Part shown: positions 35,295-48,627 of the stretch, piece after piece
Layout: every line of letters begins with the position of its first letter
Position numbering within the stretch: the stretch's first letter is position 1
DNA from: Undibacterium hunanense
GTDB taxonomy: Bacteria > Pseudomonadota > Gammaproteobacteria > Burkholderiales > Burkholderiaceae_D
Assembly (NCBI RefSeq): GCF_014284335.1
Contig: NZ_JACOGF010000011.1
Span: 1-64,000 of the forward strand
Length of the DNA: 64,000 nucleotides
Direction of reading: 5' to 3'
Program-made: the position numbers and the translations under genes
The notes under the pieces: model-generated
The model's input: the letters and a program-made list of their open reading frames with translations, nothing else
Databases searched by the model: none
What the model was told of the DNA's origin: nothing

Positions 35295-36629
35295 ATGAAT
35301 CGCCTGTTCCTGCGTTTTGTCATCCTGGTGATGCTGTCCATCAGTGTCGCCACTATTGCTGTCTACGTCGTGATTCGTAGCTTCTTTGGTGATCCGCTGG
35401 AAGAAGTCGCGCAACAGCAGGCCGCAGGACAAGTCTTTTTACTCACGCAGTATGTCGATCAGGCCGGTCCTGATGAATGGCTGGTGCGTCTGAATAAAAT
35501 CCGCGAAATTACCCACAGCAAGCTGGAATTGATTCCCCTGCAAAGCGCACTTCAACAGGTCGCGACAGAAAAAAAACCACAATTCATGCGCGGCGAAGTG
35601 GTGATCGATATTGCGGGAAAATCTTTTTATCGCCGGGTTGACTTGCAGGGGTTGCGTTATATAGGCAGTGATGAAGAAGTCTTGCATGCGCAAGAATTGC
35701 CTATTGATGTGATACCCGTGATCAGGACCGAAGTCGTGCGTTACATCATAGTCGCACTCTGTCTGTTGATACCGATTGCCATCTGGTCTAGTTCCCATTG
35801 GCGCGGCTTGCAGGCGCTGGAAAAAGTTGCTGATGAATTCGGTGAAGGACATTTGAAGATACGTGCGCAGACGCGTGAAAGCGACAGCATCTACCCCTTG
35901 GCACAGCGCATGAACCAGATGGCGGCACGCATAGAAGGCTTGCTGGATGCGCAAAAAAGCCTGTTGCATTCGGTCTCGCATGAATTGCGTACCCCTATCG
36001 CCCGTCTGGAATTTGGTCTGGAACTGTTGCGCAATGCAGCCAAAGACCCCAAACTGGAAACCCGCGCCGCCGCCATGGAAGCCGACTTGCTTGAATTGAA
36101 TTCGCTGGTGACCGAGCTATTGAGCCTGAGCAAACTCGACCAGCAACCCGCATTGAAACTGGCAGAGTTTGTCGTCGCCGATTGCCTGGAGACCTGTCTG
36201 GATAGCTTGCAACATGAATTGTCTGGCTTTCAGGTCGATACCCTGTTTTCAGATGCAGTGGGAAGCATGATCGCTGATCAGCATTTATTGGCCAGGGCGG
36301 TCAGTAATTTACTCAGAAATGCCGGTAAATACGCCAGTCAGCATATCAGCCTGACGCTCAAGAAAGCCGCTGGCGATATCATTATCATGCTTGATGATGA
36401 CGGCCCAGGTATACCTGTGGAAGAACGTGAGCAGATTTTTAATGCATTCTACCGGCTTGATCGCAGCCGTGACCGGGCAACCGGCGGCTTTGGACTTGGG
36501 CTGGCAATCACCCAAAAAGCCATACAGGCGCATGGCGGCCGTATTACCGTAGAGGATAGTCCCTTGGGTGGCGCCAGATTCGTGTTAAGCCTTCCTGCCA
36601 CCCCGCAAGCCGCAGTAATCGCTACCTGA
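35295..36629 (+). CDS. rstB: RstB-like sensor histidine kinase
   Basis: 444-aa inner-membrane kinase paired with the regulator just upstream. The first transmembrane helix is at about 7-28 and the second at about 150-168 (YIIVALCLLIPIAIW), enclosing a periplasmic sensor domain of about 120 residues. A HAMP linker follows, then the H-box SHELRTPIARLEFGLELL (phospho-His about 232), the N-box LLRNAGKYA, G1 DDDGPGIP and G2 GGFGLGLAI. The H-box context resembles RstB. No strong ribosome-binding site precedes the ATG. Confidence 0.87.
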   Translation: MNRLFLRFVILVMLSISVATIAVYVVIRSFFGDPLEEVAQQQAAGQVFLLTQYVDQAGPDEWLVRLNKIREITHSKLELIPLQSALQQVATEKKPQFMRGEVVIDIAGKSFYRRVDLQGLRYIGSDEEVLHAQELPIDVIPVIRTEVVRYIIVALCLLIPIAIWSSSHWRGLQALEKVADEFGEGHLKIRAQTRESDSIYPLAQRMNQMAARIEGLLDAQKSLLHSVSHELRTPIARLEFGLELLRNAAKDPKLETRAAAMEADLLELNSLVTELLSLSKLDQQPALKLAEFVVADCLETCLDSLQHELSGFQVDTLFSDAVGSMIADQHLLARAVSNLLRNAGKYASQHISLTLKKAAGDIIIMLDDDGPGIPVEEREQIFNAFYRLDRSRDRATGGFGLGLAITQKAIQAHGGRITVEDSPLGGARFVLSLPATPQAAVIAT

Positions 36630-36820
36630 TACCCGCCACAGTATTCATTATTTATCTTGGCAGCCCTGAAAGTGCTGTCTGCGGCGCTGTCTTCTTGCCT
36701 GAGCTCTCTTACAAATTCATGACATTTGCGCGACAACTCGGGGAAGACTTGCTTTCTCACTGTCACTATCATTCTTGCATGAGATAGTTTTTTGTTATTG
36801 GCAGCTTCAGAAACAAGTGA

Positions 36821-37867
<1,047 letters not shown>

Positions 37868-37925
37868 AGAAATGCCCGCCATGCAGGCGGGGATAAGGAA
37901 TATGCCGTAACAGACGAGGTTTGCA

Positions 37926-39053
37926 ATGAAGGTCTTACATTTCTATCGCACTTATCATCCCGATACCTTTGGCGGGATAGAGCAGGTCATACGGCAACTG
38001 GCTGTGGGCACCACGCGCCTGGGTGTCAGCAATGAAGTACTGACACTGACGCGCAGCAAGGGCCAGCTTGAGCTTGAACTGGAAGGGCATCAGGTGCACA
38101 GGGTCAGGCAGAATTTTGAAATTGCATCGACCGGATTCTCATGGCAGGCACTCTCGCGTTTCATCGAACTGGCGAATAGTGCAGACATCATTCACTATCA
38201 CTTCCCCTGGCCTTTTATGGATTTGATGCACCTTATCGGCAGAATCAGGAAACCCAGTATCGTGACCTATCATTCCGACATCGTCAGACAGAAATTTTTG
38301 CACAAGGTGTATGAGCCTTTGAAAAACTGGTTCTTGAACGATGTTGACCGGATAGTGGCTACCTCGCCCAATTATTTGTCTACCAGTCCGATTCTGCATC
38401 GCTATCGCGACAAGACCGAGGTCATTACCTATGGTCTGGACAAGAACATTTATCCTGAAGCATCGCCTGCGGTGGTTGCGCACTGGCGTCAGCGTTTTGG
38501 CGAACGTTTTTTCCTGTTCGTGGGCATGCTGCGTTATTACAAGGGTTTGCATATCTTGCTGGAAGCGGTGGCAGATTCGGACATGCCCGTTGTTATCGTT
38601 GGCAATGGTCCCGAAGAACAGGCATTGAAGCAGCAGGCGCAGGAATTGAAATTGACGAACGTCCATTTTTTAGGCGCGCTGCCAGAAGAAGATAAAATTG
38701 CCTTGCTGAGCCTGTGTTACGGCCTGGTGTTTCCTTCTCATTTACGTTCGGAAGCATTTGGTATTTCATTGCTGGAAGGGGCGATGTTTGCCAAGCCCAT
38801 GATTTCCAGCGAAATAGGTACCGGTACAAGTTATATCAACATCGCCGATGAAACCGGCCTGGTTGTACCACCCGATGATTCCCTGGCTTTGCGTGCCGCC
38901 ATGACACAATTGTGGAACAACCCGCGCCAGGCCATGCAGATGGGGCGGCTGGCGCAACAAAGATACGAATCAGTGTTTACTGCCGACCTGATGGCGAGCA
39001 ATTATGTGCGTCTGTATGTCGATGTGATCTCGGGTAATACCACCATGCCCTAG
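37926..39053 (+). CDS. Glycosyltransferase family 4 (WbpZ/WbdB-like)
   Basis: A 375-aa GT-B enzyme. N-terminus MKVLHFYRTYHPDTFGGIEQVI is typical of mannosyl- or 6-deoxyhexosyl-transferases. The donor domain has VGMLRYYKGLHILLEAV and the EX7E-type motif SEAFGISLLEGAMFAKPMIS. It lies 58 bp after gmd in the same direction, so it may use a GDP-mannose-derived donor for O-antigen or exopolysaccharide; this is inferred from context. Confidence 0.87.
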   Translation: MKVLHFYRTYHPDTFGGIEQVIRQLAVGTTRLGVSNEVLTLTRSKGQLELELEGHQVHRVRQNFEIASTGFSWQALSRFIELANSADIIHYHFPWPFMDLMHLIGRIRKPSIVTYHSDIVRQKFLHKVYEPLKNWFLNDVDRIVATSPNYLSTSPILHRYRDKTEVITYGLDKNIYPEASPAVVAHWRQRFGERFFLFVGMLRYYKGLHILLEAVADSDMPVVIVGNGPEEQALKQQAQELKLTNVHFLGALPEEDKIALLSLCYGLVFPSHLRSEAFGISLLEGAMFAKPMISSEIGTGTSYINIADETGLVVPPDDSLALRAAMTQLWNNPRQAMQMGRLAQQRYESVFTADLMASNYVRLYVDVISGNTTMP

Positions 39054-39186
39054 GGGCAAGGTGCAGGTTTTCCCGGTGACTGTGTTTTCCATGGCATCCT
39101 TCGTCTTGGCCGCGATAAAAAGACAGACTGAGATTTCTACTGTGTTTACAATAGGCTGGCTATCCTAACTAAAAAAATCATTCAGC

Positions 39187-39981
39187 ATGAAATTTCTTTC
39201 TTTCTTATTTTTTTCAGGTGTCGCGCAATTTGCTTTGGCACAGACACCAGCGGCGACCATGCTGCCTGACGGTAGCTCTGACAAGTACGTGGGACTGGGC
39301 GTGATTTCCGAACCTAGCTGTGAGTTGGGTGGTGAACAAACCACACGCATCATGCCCAATGTGCAAATGCAATGGAGTAATGGCCTGTTCTTGCGCAACA
39401 CCAACCTGGGCCTGCATCTGAGCCCATTTGATCGTGTTGAGTTTGGTCCCTTGCTGGCCTATCAGCGCGGTTGCAGTGCATCTGCTGCACGCAAGCTGGC
39501 GGGATATGGGGATGTGGATGGCAGTTTCCAGGCGGGTGGATTTTTAAATTATTACCCACTGGCCGGATTGCGCCTGAGCTCCAAATTCCTGGTGGGAAAA
39601 GTCGCCGGTAAACAAAGCAGTTACATCAATCTGGAAGCCCGCAGTTACCACCAGTTGGCGCTACATCACGGGATTGCCCTGTCAACCGGTCTGGCCTGGA
39701 GCAAGCGCTCTTATGATCAGTCAGGTACCCGCTTTGATCCTGACATAATGGCTTCTGGTAGCAATGGTTTCGGTACACCTGCAACCAGGATGCAAAACCA
39801 GATGGATGCCAATGTCAGGAACGCTTATCTGGGGCTGAACTGGAACTGGGAATTCAGCCCGGCATGGATGCTTACTTCCCATGTCACGGCAACACACCAG
39901 TTTGATAGTGGTAAAGACAGCCTGTGGCTGGGTAAGCGTAATTATGTGACCGTGTATTCCGGTCTGGCTTATCGATATTAA
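39187..39981 (+). CDS. MipA/OmpV family outer-membrane protein
   Basis: 264 aa with a signal peptide (FLFFSGVAQFALA|Q). The mature part alternates amphipathic beta strands, as in MipA/OmpV barrels (MPNVQMQWSNGLFLRNTNLGLHL; FDRVEFGPLLAY), and ends in the aromatic C-terminus YRY needed for outer-membrane insertion. MipA links murein synthases in E. coli, but most members are simple barrels of unknown role. Confidence 0.8.
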   Translation: MKFLSFLFFSGVAQFALAQTPAATMLPDGSSDKYVGLGVISEPSCELGGEQTTRIMPNVQMQWSNGLFLRNTNLGLHLSPFDRVEFGPLLAYQRGCSASAARKLAGYGDVDGSFQAGGFLNYYPLAGLRLSSKFLVGKVAGKQSSYINLEARSYHQLALHHGIALSTGLAWSKRSYDQSGTRFDPDIMASGSNGFGTPATRMQNQMDANVRNAYLGLNWNWEFSPAWMLTSHVTATHQFDSGKDSLWLGKRNYVTVYSGLAYRY

Positions 39982-39996
39982 TCAGTTTTAAAACGT

Positions 39997-40749
39997 ATGA
40001 TCATTCCTTATTCCTCACTCTTTGCAATGCTGTTACTGGCATCCGGGATAGCGTCTGCGCAGCTGCCGGCCGCAGAGGCAAGCCATAAGCCAGCGACGCA
40101 GGAACAGGCGAAAAAAACGGATGCCGGATGGGTCAGCTATCGCAATGTCTACAAGCTGATGATACGTTTTGAAAAATACGGCAAACAAAAAAATCTCATA
40201 CAAAATCATTTGCAGATACTGACCCGGCAGGGCAATTATGCGCCGGACGATCTGGAGTTGACGCTGGTCAGCAAGAGCATGCGCCTTGGTTTGCCACTTG
40301 ATGCGGCAGGTCGTGCCAATTTTCCCTTGTTGAAGTCGGCTTATGATGAGAATGCAGAACTGCTTGTCAATCATGCGCCTGAACAGTTGATATTCCAGTC
40401 CAGAATTTCCATCATTCCCCGCGCCGATGGTGTGTATGAAATGACAGAATTACGCGCAGCTTGCGAGCAGGCATGGACTTATCTGAAAAACGAGGGCGAT
40501 GTCACTGTGGCTGACAAAAAGTGCACGGGTGTCAAATTTGCCTATGGACGCAATATTGAACAGGCACTGATACGCTTCAGAAGTGGTACGCAGCAACTGA
40601 CGGCGTTGCCGGTACAGGACGGCAATCCATTTTCAAATGAATTACCCAGGATAAATAAAATTGCCCACATCCGTTTTGCAGATGCGGCTGACAAGGGGCA
40701 AGTACTGACCCAGAATGCCCCTGTCATCATTACACCGATGTTTGAATGA
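39997..40749 (+). CDS. Hypothetical exported protein
   Basis: 250 aa with a signal peptide (SLFAMLLLASGIASA|Q). I do not recognise the family. The mature region is of mixed helix/strand type with two Cys (RAACEQ and KKCTG) that could form a disulphide. It lies 15 bp after the MipA/OmpV gene in the same direction, so the two are probably co-transcribed and may work together in the envelope. Confidence 0.7.
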   Translation: MIIPYSSLFAMLLLASGIASAQLPAAEASHKPATQEQAKKTDAGWVSYRNVYKLMIRFEKYGKQKNLIQNHLQILTRQGNYAPDDLELTLVSKSMRLGLPLDAAGRANFPLLKSAYDENAELLVNHAPEQLIFQSRISIIPRADGVYEMTELRAACEQAWTYLKNEGDVTVADKKCTGVKFAYGRNIEQALIRFRSGTQQLTALPVQDGNPFSNELPRINKIAHIRFADAADKGQVLTQNAPVIITPMFE

Positions 40750-40851
40750 TCAAGTCTGATCACGCCTGATCAAGCCGCAGCAAGATGCTGCAGCAAGATC
40801 TTTAAGCGAGGTCTTTAACTGCGCTCGCCATGATCAGGTACTGCATCCAGC

Positions 40852-41031
40852 TTACCAGCGGCGCCAGTGCCTGCCACCACCCCAGTAAGGACCATTGTCG
40901 ATGACGATCGGTGGTCCTCTGACGACCACGGATGGGCCTGCCACATAGCCATGTGGTGGCAATACAACGCAGCCTGACAGATTCAATGTGGCGGCCAGCA
41001 ATGCCAATATGGCCAGACGATGAATGCGCAT
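40852..41031 (-). CDS. Small Gly/Pro-rich lipoprotein
   Basis: 59 aa. Signal AILALLAATLNLSGC with a lipobox Cys near residue 21, then VVLPPHGYVAGPSVVV and a Gly/Trp/Arg-rich C-terminus (YWGGGRHWRRW). AGGAG lies 6 nt before the ATG at 41031 on the minus strand, so the longer frame starting at 41064 is rejected. Similar short lipoproteins are common and uncharacterised. Confidence 0.72.
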   Translation of the reverse strand: MRIHRLAILALLAATLNLSGCVVLPPHGYVAGPSVVVRGPPIVIDNGPYWGGGRHWRRW

Positions 41032-41300
41032 GATGTTCTCCTTTTTGATCGCATACACATACAATGCGCGACCACGTCTGGCGTTGACTGCCAGAATGTA
41101 AGTCTATGTTTCCGTTGTTTCCAAATCACGTGAGCTGACTTTGTTCAGTTAGCAGAGCAAGATTGCTATTGGTGCAATTTTTGATGTGGCAAATAATCGC
41201 TCAATAAGTTGACGCAAGGCCTTGTTGCGGCGCGGAACTTTACTTGATGTGGTATGGTCCAAGACTCACCATTTACCACTATTGCCACAATAATATCTAT

Positions 41301-43514
41301 ATGCAAAGCAAGAACCTTTCTTTACGTCCAACTATCCTGTCCCTGGCAATCATGGCGGCATTCAGCCAGCCAGCTATGGCGCAGCAAGCCACTCCAGTAA
41401 AACCAGAATCGGCAGAAAAAACAGAAAAAACCGATCCAAAAATACAAAAAGTTGAAGTGCAGGGTGCGCGCAATTATGACGAACGTCGCCAGGACACGGC
41501 CACCAAAATCGTGGTGACGCAGGAAGATATCGTGCGCTATGGTGATACTACCGTCAGCGAAGTCATGAAGCGTCTGCCAGGTGTCACCATGGGTGGCGTA
41601 CAGGGCCGTGGCGGTGATATCCGCATGCGCGGACTGGGTGCTGGATATACCCAGATCATGTTGAATGGTGAACCCAGCCCACCAGGTTTTTCTCTGGATT
41701 CTCTGTCGCCAGACATGATAGAAAGGATAGAAGTCATTCGTGCTGCGACAGCTGAGTTGAGCACCCAGTCCATTGCTGGCTCCATCAATATCGTGCTGAA
41801 GAAAAGTGTACAGACCGCGCAGAAAGAATTGAAGGCAGGTTTGTTTGAAGACGGAGGCAAATTTGGTGAAAATCTGAGTTATCAGGTTTCGGATAAATCC
41901 GGACGTATGTCTTATGCCTTGTCCGGCAACCTGAATCGCGGTCAGTATGAACGCCCCAGCTATTCAGATGAAGTCGGTACTGACGCCAATGGCAAGCCCA
42001 ATTTGCTGCGTCATACCGACAGCCTGGGTTGGGGAACTTTCACCAATGTGGGATTTTCACCAAGGGTGAACTGGAATCTGGAAAACGGCGATACCGTGAC
42101 GACGCAGAGTTTTATCAATGCGAATCGTTTTGTTGGAAATAATCGCGATTCATCGACTGGTACCCCGTCGACTTATGCAAGCGATAACCAGCAAATTCAG
42201 TCTGACGCTACCATGTTGCGTACCAACCTGAACTGGATACACAAGCTGGCCGACAGTGCCAAACTGGATTTCAAGCTGGGCGCCAACTACAACAAGCGCA
42301 CATCGGATGTAGGCTTGTTGGGATATAACGTTAATAAAACGCAGATACTGGATCGCAAATCGACTTCTGGCGGTACCGACAAAGGCATCACCATGAGCGG
42401 CAAGTACAGTGCGCCCTTTGTCGAAAATCATTCCTTCGTATTTGGCTGGGATGGTGCTTACAGCAAGCGCAGCGAGACACGTGAACAGACGGATAAAGTT
42501 ACTGACCCTGATAACAAACTGATTGCCATTCCTCTCAATGAAGATTTCACTGCAGACGTGACGCGCCTGGCTTTGTTTGCCCAGGATGAATGGAATGTGA
42601 CCAAGCAATGGTCGGTCTACGGTGGTTTGCGCTGGGAAGGCCTGGATACCCGTAGCCAGGGTAATACTTTTAACGAAGTACATAATAAATCCAGCGTCTG
42701 GAGCCCGATATTGCAGACACTGTATAAACTGCCAGACAGTAAAAATGACCAGATCAGACTGGGTATTACCCGTACTTACAAGGCACCGGATACCAGTCGT
42801 CTGATTCCACGCCGTTCTATTTCCAATAATAACAGCGCCACCAGCCCTGATTACACGGGTAACCCTAACCTGAAACCCGAACTGGCCTGGGGTCTGGACA
42901 TGGCGTATGAACATTACCTGCCTGGTGGCGGTATGCTCAGTGCCAGCGTGTTCATGCGCAGGATCGATGATATTACCCGTACAGATTTGTCTCAGGACGC
43001 CAATGGAAAATGGGTTGCTATGCCAGTGAATAGTGGCCAGGCCACGACCAAGGGCATAGAACTGGAAGCCAAGCTGCCGTTGAAGGCCATCATGGCGGAT
43101 GCTCCAGCAATTGATTTCAGGGCTAACCTGTCGTTTAACTGGTCTGACCTGAGTACCGTACCGGGGCCGAATAATCGTCTTGATTCACAGACACCTATCA
43201 GCGCCAACCTTGGCATTGATTACAAGTTCGACAAACTGCCTTTGACAGTGGGCGGCAATGCCAGCTTCCAGGATGGCGGGCCAGTACGTATTTCTGTAGC
43301 GCAAAGCAGTTATTCTGTGCCCAAGCGTGTACTCGATTTTTACGCCTTGTGGAAGTTTGATGCAAAAACCAACCTGCGTGTATCAATAGGGAATGCCCTG
43401 CATCAGGACAATATCAATGCCAGCACTTACAGCGATAGCAAAGGTACTATTCACCAGACAAACACGACACCTACCACGGTGGCTGCACGAGTGATGTTTG
43501 AACACAAGTTCTGA
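41301..43514 (+). CDS. TonB-dependent outer-membrane receptor
   Basis: 737 aa. Signal peptide (PTILSLAIMAAFSQPAMA|Q), then a plug domain with a possible TonB box near VQKVEV/KIQKVEVQG and the plug signatures VSEVMKRLPGVTMGG, IMLNGEP and IERIEVIRAATAE. The 22-strand barrel ends in ARVMFEHKF with a terminal Phe. Transports siderophores, vitamins or similar; the ligand cannot be read from the sequence. The ATG at 41301 gives a proper signal peptide; frames starting at 41244 do not. A strong terminator follows. Confidence 0.9.
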   Translation: MQSKNLSLRPTILSLAIMAAFSQPAMAQQATPVKPESAEKTEKTDPKIQKVEVQGARNYDERRQDTATKIVVTQEDIVRYGDTTVSEVMKRLPGVTMGGVQGRGGDIRMRGLGAGYTQIMLNGEPSPPGFSLDSLSPDMIERIEVIRAATAELSTQSIAGSINIVLKKSVQTAQKELKAGLFEDGGKFGENLSYQVSDKSGRMSYALSGNLNRGQYERPSYSDEVGTDANGKPNLLRHTDSLGWGTFTNVGFSPRVNWNLENGDTVTTQSFINANRFVGNNRDSSTGTPSTYASDNQQIQSDATMLRTNLNWIHKLADSAKLDFKLGANYNKRTSDVGLLGYNVNKTQILDRKSTSGGTDKGITMSGKYSAPFVENHSFVFGWDGAYSKRSETREQTDKVTDPDNKLIAIPLNEDFTADVTRLALFAQDEWNVTKQWSVYGGLRWEGLDTRSQGNTFNEVHNKSSVWSPILQTLYKLPDSKNDQIRLGITRTYKAPDTSRLIPRRSISNNNSATSPDYTGNPNLKPELAWGLDMAYEHYLPGGGMLSASVFMRRIDDITRTDLSQDANGKWVAMPVNSGQATTKGIELEAKLPLKAIMADAPAIDFRANLSFNWSDLSTVPGPNNRLDSQTPISANLGIDYKFDKLPLTVGGNASFQDGGPVRISVAQSSYSVPKRVLDFYALWKFDAKTNLRVSIGNALHQDNINASTYSDSKGTIHQTNTTPTTVAARVMFEHKF

Positions 43515-43545
43515 ATGTGATGGCGCTACGCTTTTCTGCTTGAGC

Positions 43546-43583
43546 AAAAAACATGGGCACTGATAAGTGCCCATGTTTTTTTT
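43546..43583 (+). terminator. Terminator after the TonB-dependent receptor
   Basis: AAAAAACATGGGCAC (43546-43560) pairs perfectly with GTGCCCATGTTTTTT (from 43567), 6-nt loop, followed by a T-run. The A/T symmetry could also serve the minus-strand pilin gene only if its transcript reached this far. Confidence 0.9.
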
Positions 43584-43657
43584 GCGCTGATAAAAAAAGA
43601 ATAATTCAGGCGGTAGTGGCAATCTGCTGAGCTTATTGTTGACTTTATTCGCTGAAT

Positions 43658-44149
43658 TTACTTACTGAGTTTTGCACGACAATTCAGCGGCAGGTTAACG
43701 GCTGGGATCGTGGTCCTGTCTACTCCCTTGACCGTCATCTTGTCCGGTACCGATGCTGCTGCGCAGACCCAGGCGACCGGCACCACTGGCGCATCTTCCA
43801 CCACGGCGGGGCGCAGGCTGAGAATTTTTCCTCTGATGGCAGAATGCGCATTGTTGCCAAAGGTGATATGGATAGCCCCATCCTTGACGGCGACAGAGCT
43901 GACCAGATTACTGACGATCTTGTCAGCCATGGGCAAGCCTGCGGCAGCATTGTCTGCCGGGAATTTCTGTTCTGCCAGCCAGGTGGCTGCGACCGGTTTT
44001 TTAGCGATATCTGCCAGTGGAATTGCAGCTTCTATCTGTTCCCTGACGATCTTGTATAAATAAGATGGAATGGCCAGCGCTGCCAGCGTGGCGATCACCA
44101 CAATCACCAGCATCATTTCCAAAAGAGTAAAGCCGCGTTGTTTTTTCAT
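43658..44149 (-). CDS. Type IV pilin, PilA-like
   Basis: 163 aa. Short leader MKKQRG|FTLLEMMLVIVVIATLAALAIPSY with Glu5 of the mature pilin, a helical spine, and two Cys near the C-terminus (AWVCAAAS and LNCRAKLSK) that can form the D-loop disulphide of major pilins. It is far from the minor-pilin operon and stands alone. Whether it is the main pilus subunit or a pseudopilin cannot be decided. The 299 bp upstream hold no recognised promoter. Confidence 0.85.
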   Translation of the reverse strand: MKKQRGFTLLEMMLVIVVIATLAALAIPSYLYKIVREQIEAAIPLADIAKKPVAATWLAEQKFPADNAAAGLPMADKIVSNLVSSVAVKDGAIHITFGNNAHSAIRGKILSLRPAVVEDAPVVPVAWVCAAASVPDKMTVKGVDRTTIPAVNLPLNCRAKLSK

Positions 44150-44448
44150 GAAATCTGCTTCAATAATGTGTTTGGAGGCTGTTGTTAAAGGACTATGAAA
44201 GGACTATGGTTGGCAAATCGCCAGGCACAAGTTAATTTTGCAACAGCCGCTTAGAAATATAGCGGATAAGCGCGCTATCTCACAATCGAAATATTGCTGT
44301 CGGGGTCAATTACCATCTGAATGTCAGCTGGCTTGTGCTATTGCAGGCTGGATTTAATGACATTTTCCTGTGAATTCTGGGCACTTTCGCCGATAATGCG
44401 GGCACGCCAGCACTTCATATCCGCACTCAATATCTGCCGCATTTCTAC

Positions 44449-45042
44449 ATGATGAATGATCCGATTATCCTGTTCGGGCTCCAAACCAATTTGCTGGAGC
44501 TACTGTCCTTTGTTCTCTCTGTCATCACCGTTGCCCTGAATATACGGCAGTTGCACTGGGCCTGGCTGTTTTCCATTCTGTCATCCGCTTTATATGCGGT
44601 GGTATTTTTTGATGCCAGACTGTATGGCGACATGGGTTTGCAGTTTGTGTTTATCGGTGTGTCTGTCTGGGGCTGGTTGCTATGGCTGCGCGGCGATGAT
44701 CAGTCGGCGGCCTTGCCGGTATCCAGACTTGGTGCACAAGGCCGTTGGCAGGCGCTTGTCGCCTGTCTGCTGGCATTTGCGGTGCTGGCAGTATTTCTCA
44801 AATACTGCACTGATACCGATGTCCCTTATGCCGATGGTTTTCTGACCGCAGGCAGTTTACTGGGACAGGTCTTGCTGAGCCGGAAAAAAATCGAGAACTG
44901 GCATGTCTGGATCATCGTTGATGTTCTGTATGTCGGTTTATATGTATATAAAGGCCTGATGCTGACTGCTATTTTGTATGGCATCTTCGTTGTGATGGCG
45001 ATCATGGGCCTGCGCGCCTGGAGTAAAGCATGTCCACAGTAA
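44449..45042 (+). CDS. pnuC: Nicotinamide riboside transporter PnuC
   Basis: 197 aa, mostly hydrophobic with about seven membrane spans. Family signatures are WAWLFSILSSALYAVVFF, GWLLWLRG and the conserved ENWHVWIIVDVLYVGLYVYKGL near the C-terminus. PnuC imports nicotinamide riboside by facilitated diffusion, trapped by phosphorylation inside. The next gene, overlapping by 13 bp, encodes the kinase that would do this. An ATG three bases later (44452) is an equal start. No NAD riboswitch motif was recognised upstream. Confidence 0.92.
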   Translation: MMNDPIILFGLQTNLLELLSFVLSVITVALNIRQLHWAWLFSILSSALYAVVFFDARLYGDMGLQFVFIGVSVWGWLLWLRGDDQSAALPVSRLGAQGRWQALVACLLAFAVLAVFLKYCTDTDVPYADGFLTAGSLLGQVLLSRKKIENWHVWIIVDVLYVGLYVYKGLMLTAILYGIFVVMAIMGLRAWSKACPQ

Positions 45043-45554
45043 ACCGGGTCGTGATTCTGGGAGCAGAATCATCAGGTAAATCTATCCTTGCCGAGGCACT
45101 GGCGGCACATTACCAGACCATCTGGGTGCCTGAGTATCTGCGTGAGTTTGTCGAGCAACAGCAGCGCGTACCAAGGCAGGAAGAACAGATACTGATCGCC
45201 CGCACACAGTTGCAGCGTGAAGCCGAGCTGGCATCCAAAGCACAAGACTGGCTGTTTTGCGATACCGGCCCCTGCATGACAGCCATTTATAGCCGCCATT
45301 ACTTTGGTGATGCCGGTGCTGAACTGGATGCGCTGGATCAGGCACATCAATACGACTTCACCATCGTGACCGCGCCAGATTTTCCGTGGATGCCGGATGG
45401 CCTGCAACGTGAATCGGCTGCAGTACGCCAGTTGATTCATGAAGAGGTGCTGAATGTGCTGGAGGACCGGGATATCCCATTCCTGCTGGTTGAGGGCAGT
45501 AAGGCGCAAAGACTGGAGCAGGTACAGTTTGCCCTGTCGTTTTTAATGATGTAA
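45030..45554 (+). CDS. NadR-like nicotinamide riboside kinase
   Basis: A 174-aa P-loop kinase of the AAA_28/NadR C-terminal type. Walker A GAESSGKS at residue 11, the segment VPEYLREFVE near 34 and LFCDTGPCMTAIYS near 75, all characteristic of the ribosylnicotinamide kinase domain of NadR without its adenylyltransferase or repressor parts. It converts nicotinamide riboside to NMN. The gene overlaps pnuC by 13 bp, so uptake and phosphorylation are coupled. Confidence 0.87.
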   Translation: MSTVNRVVILGAESSGKSILAEALAAHYQTIWVPEYLREFVEQQQRVPRQEEQILIARTQLQREAELASKAQDWLFCDTGPCMTAIYSRHYFGDAGAELDALDQAHQYDFTIVTAPDFPWMPDGLQRESAAVRQLIHEEVLNVLEDRDIPFLLVEGSKAQRLEQVQFALSFLMM

Positions 45555-45586
45555 TTTGTCAGACGGTTTTAAGTTTCACCAATAAA

Positions 45587-45644
45587 AAAGCACTGCCTTT
45601 CAAAGGGCAGTGCTTTCAGAACAGTGTTTTTAGCGCGCTAAAAA
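45587..45644. terminator. Terminator pair between convergent genes
   Basis: AAAGCACTGCC (45587-45597) pairs with GGCAGTGCTTT (45606-45616). Eleven bases later lies a perfect palindrome TTTTTAGCGCGCTAAAAA (45627-45644). Both have A/T arms, so they can stop transcription from the kinase gene and from rpoD on the other strand. Confidence 0.75.
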
Positions 45645-45655
45645 ACCGATAAGGC

Positions 45656-48430
<2,775 letters not shown>

Positions 48431-48543
48431 GTAACAAATTCGAATACGACAACAAATGCTTGTCAAAAGTGTTTGGCAATAGCAAGGGCGAAAAAGCTGC
48501 TGGCGATCGTCAGTAACAGATCAACGGCAGGCGTGGCGCGGAT

Positions 48544-48579
48544 GAAAAAGCCCGCTGATTAAATGAATTAAAGCGGGCT
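48544..48579 (-). terminator. Intrinsic terminator in the rpoD leader
   Basis: An 8-bp GC-rich stem extended by four A-T pairs in the loop, followed on the minus strand by five T including the stem base. It lies upstream of rpoD, not after a gene. Confidence 0.7.
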
Positions 48580-48621
48580 AATCTCATCTTGCTGAATCTG
48601 GGTCTCAAATCGAGACGAAAG
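48544..48621 (-). ncRNA. Candidate small RNA or attenuated leader of rpoD
   Basis: A promoter at 48628-48656 would make a transcript of about 75-80 nt. It holds a small hairpin (GTCTC-GATTT-GAGAC, 48602-48616) and ends in a terminator: AGCCCGCT (48579 to 48572) pairs with AGCGGGCT (48556 to 48549), with inner TTAA/TTAA pairing, followed by TTTTC. No reading frame of note lies inside. It is either a free-standing small RNA or a leader that terminates early unless antitermination lets transcription reach rpoD. Confidence 0.5.
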
Positions 48622-48627
48622 GGCAGA

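Noticed and set aside
36710..36745. Possible Pho box on the minus strand before gmd
   Set aside because: One half-site matches poorly (TTGTCGC), the orientation points into the end of the sensor kinase gene, and there is no -10 or target gene.
44326..44345. Sigma-54 promoter (TGGC...TTGCA) before pnuC
   Set aside because: The GG and GC doublets are 11 rather than 10 bases apart, a spacing sigma-54 does not tolerate.
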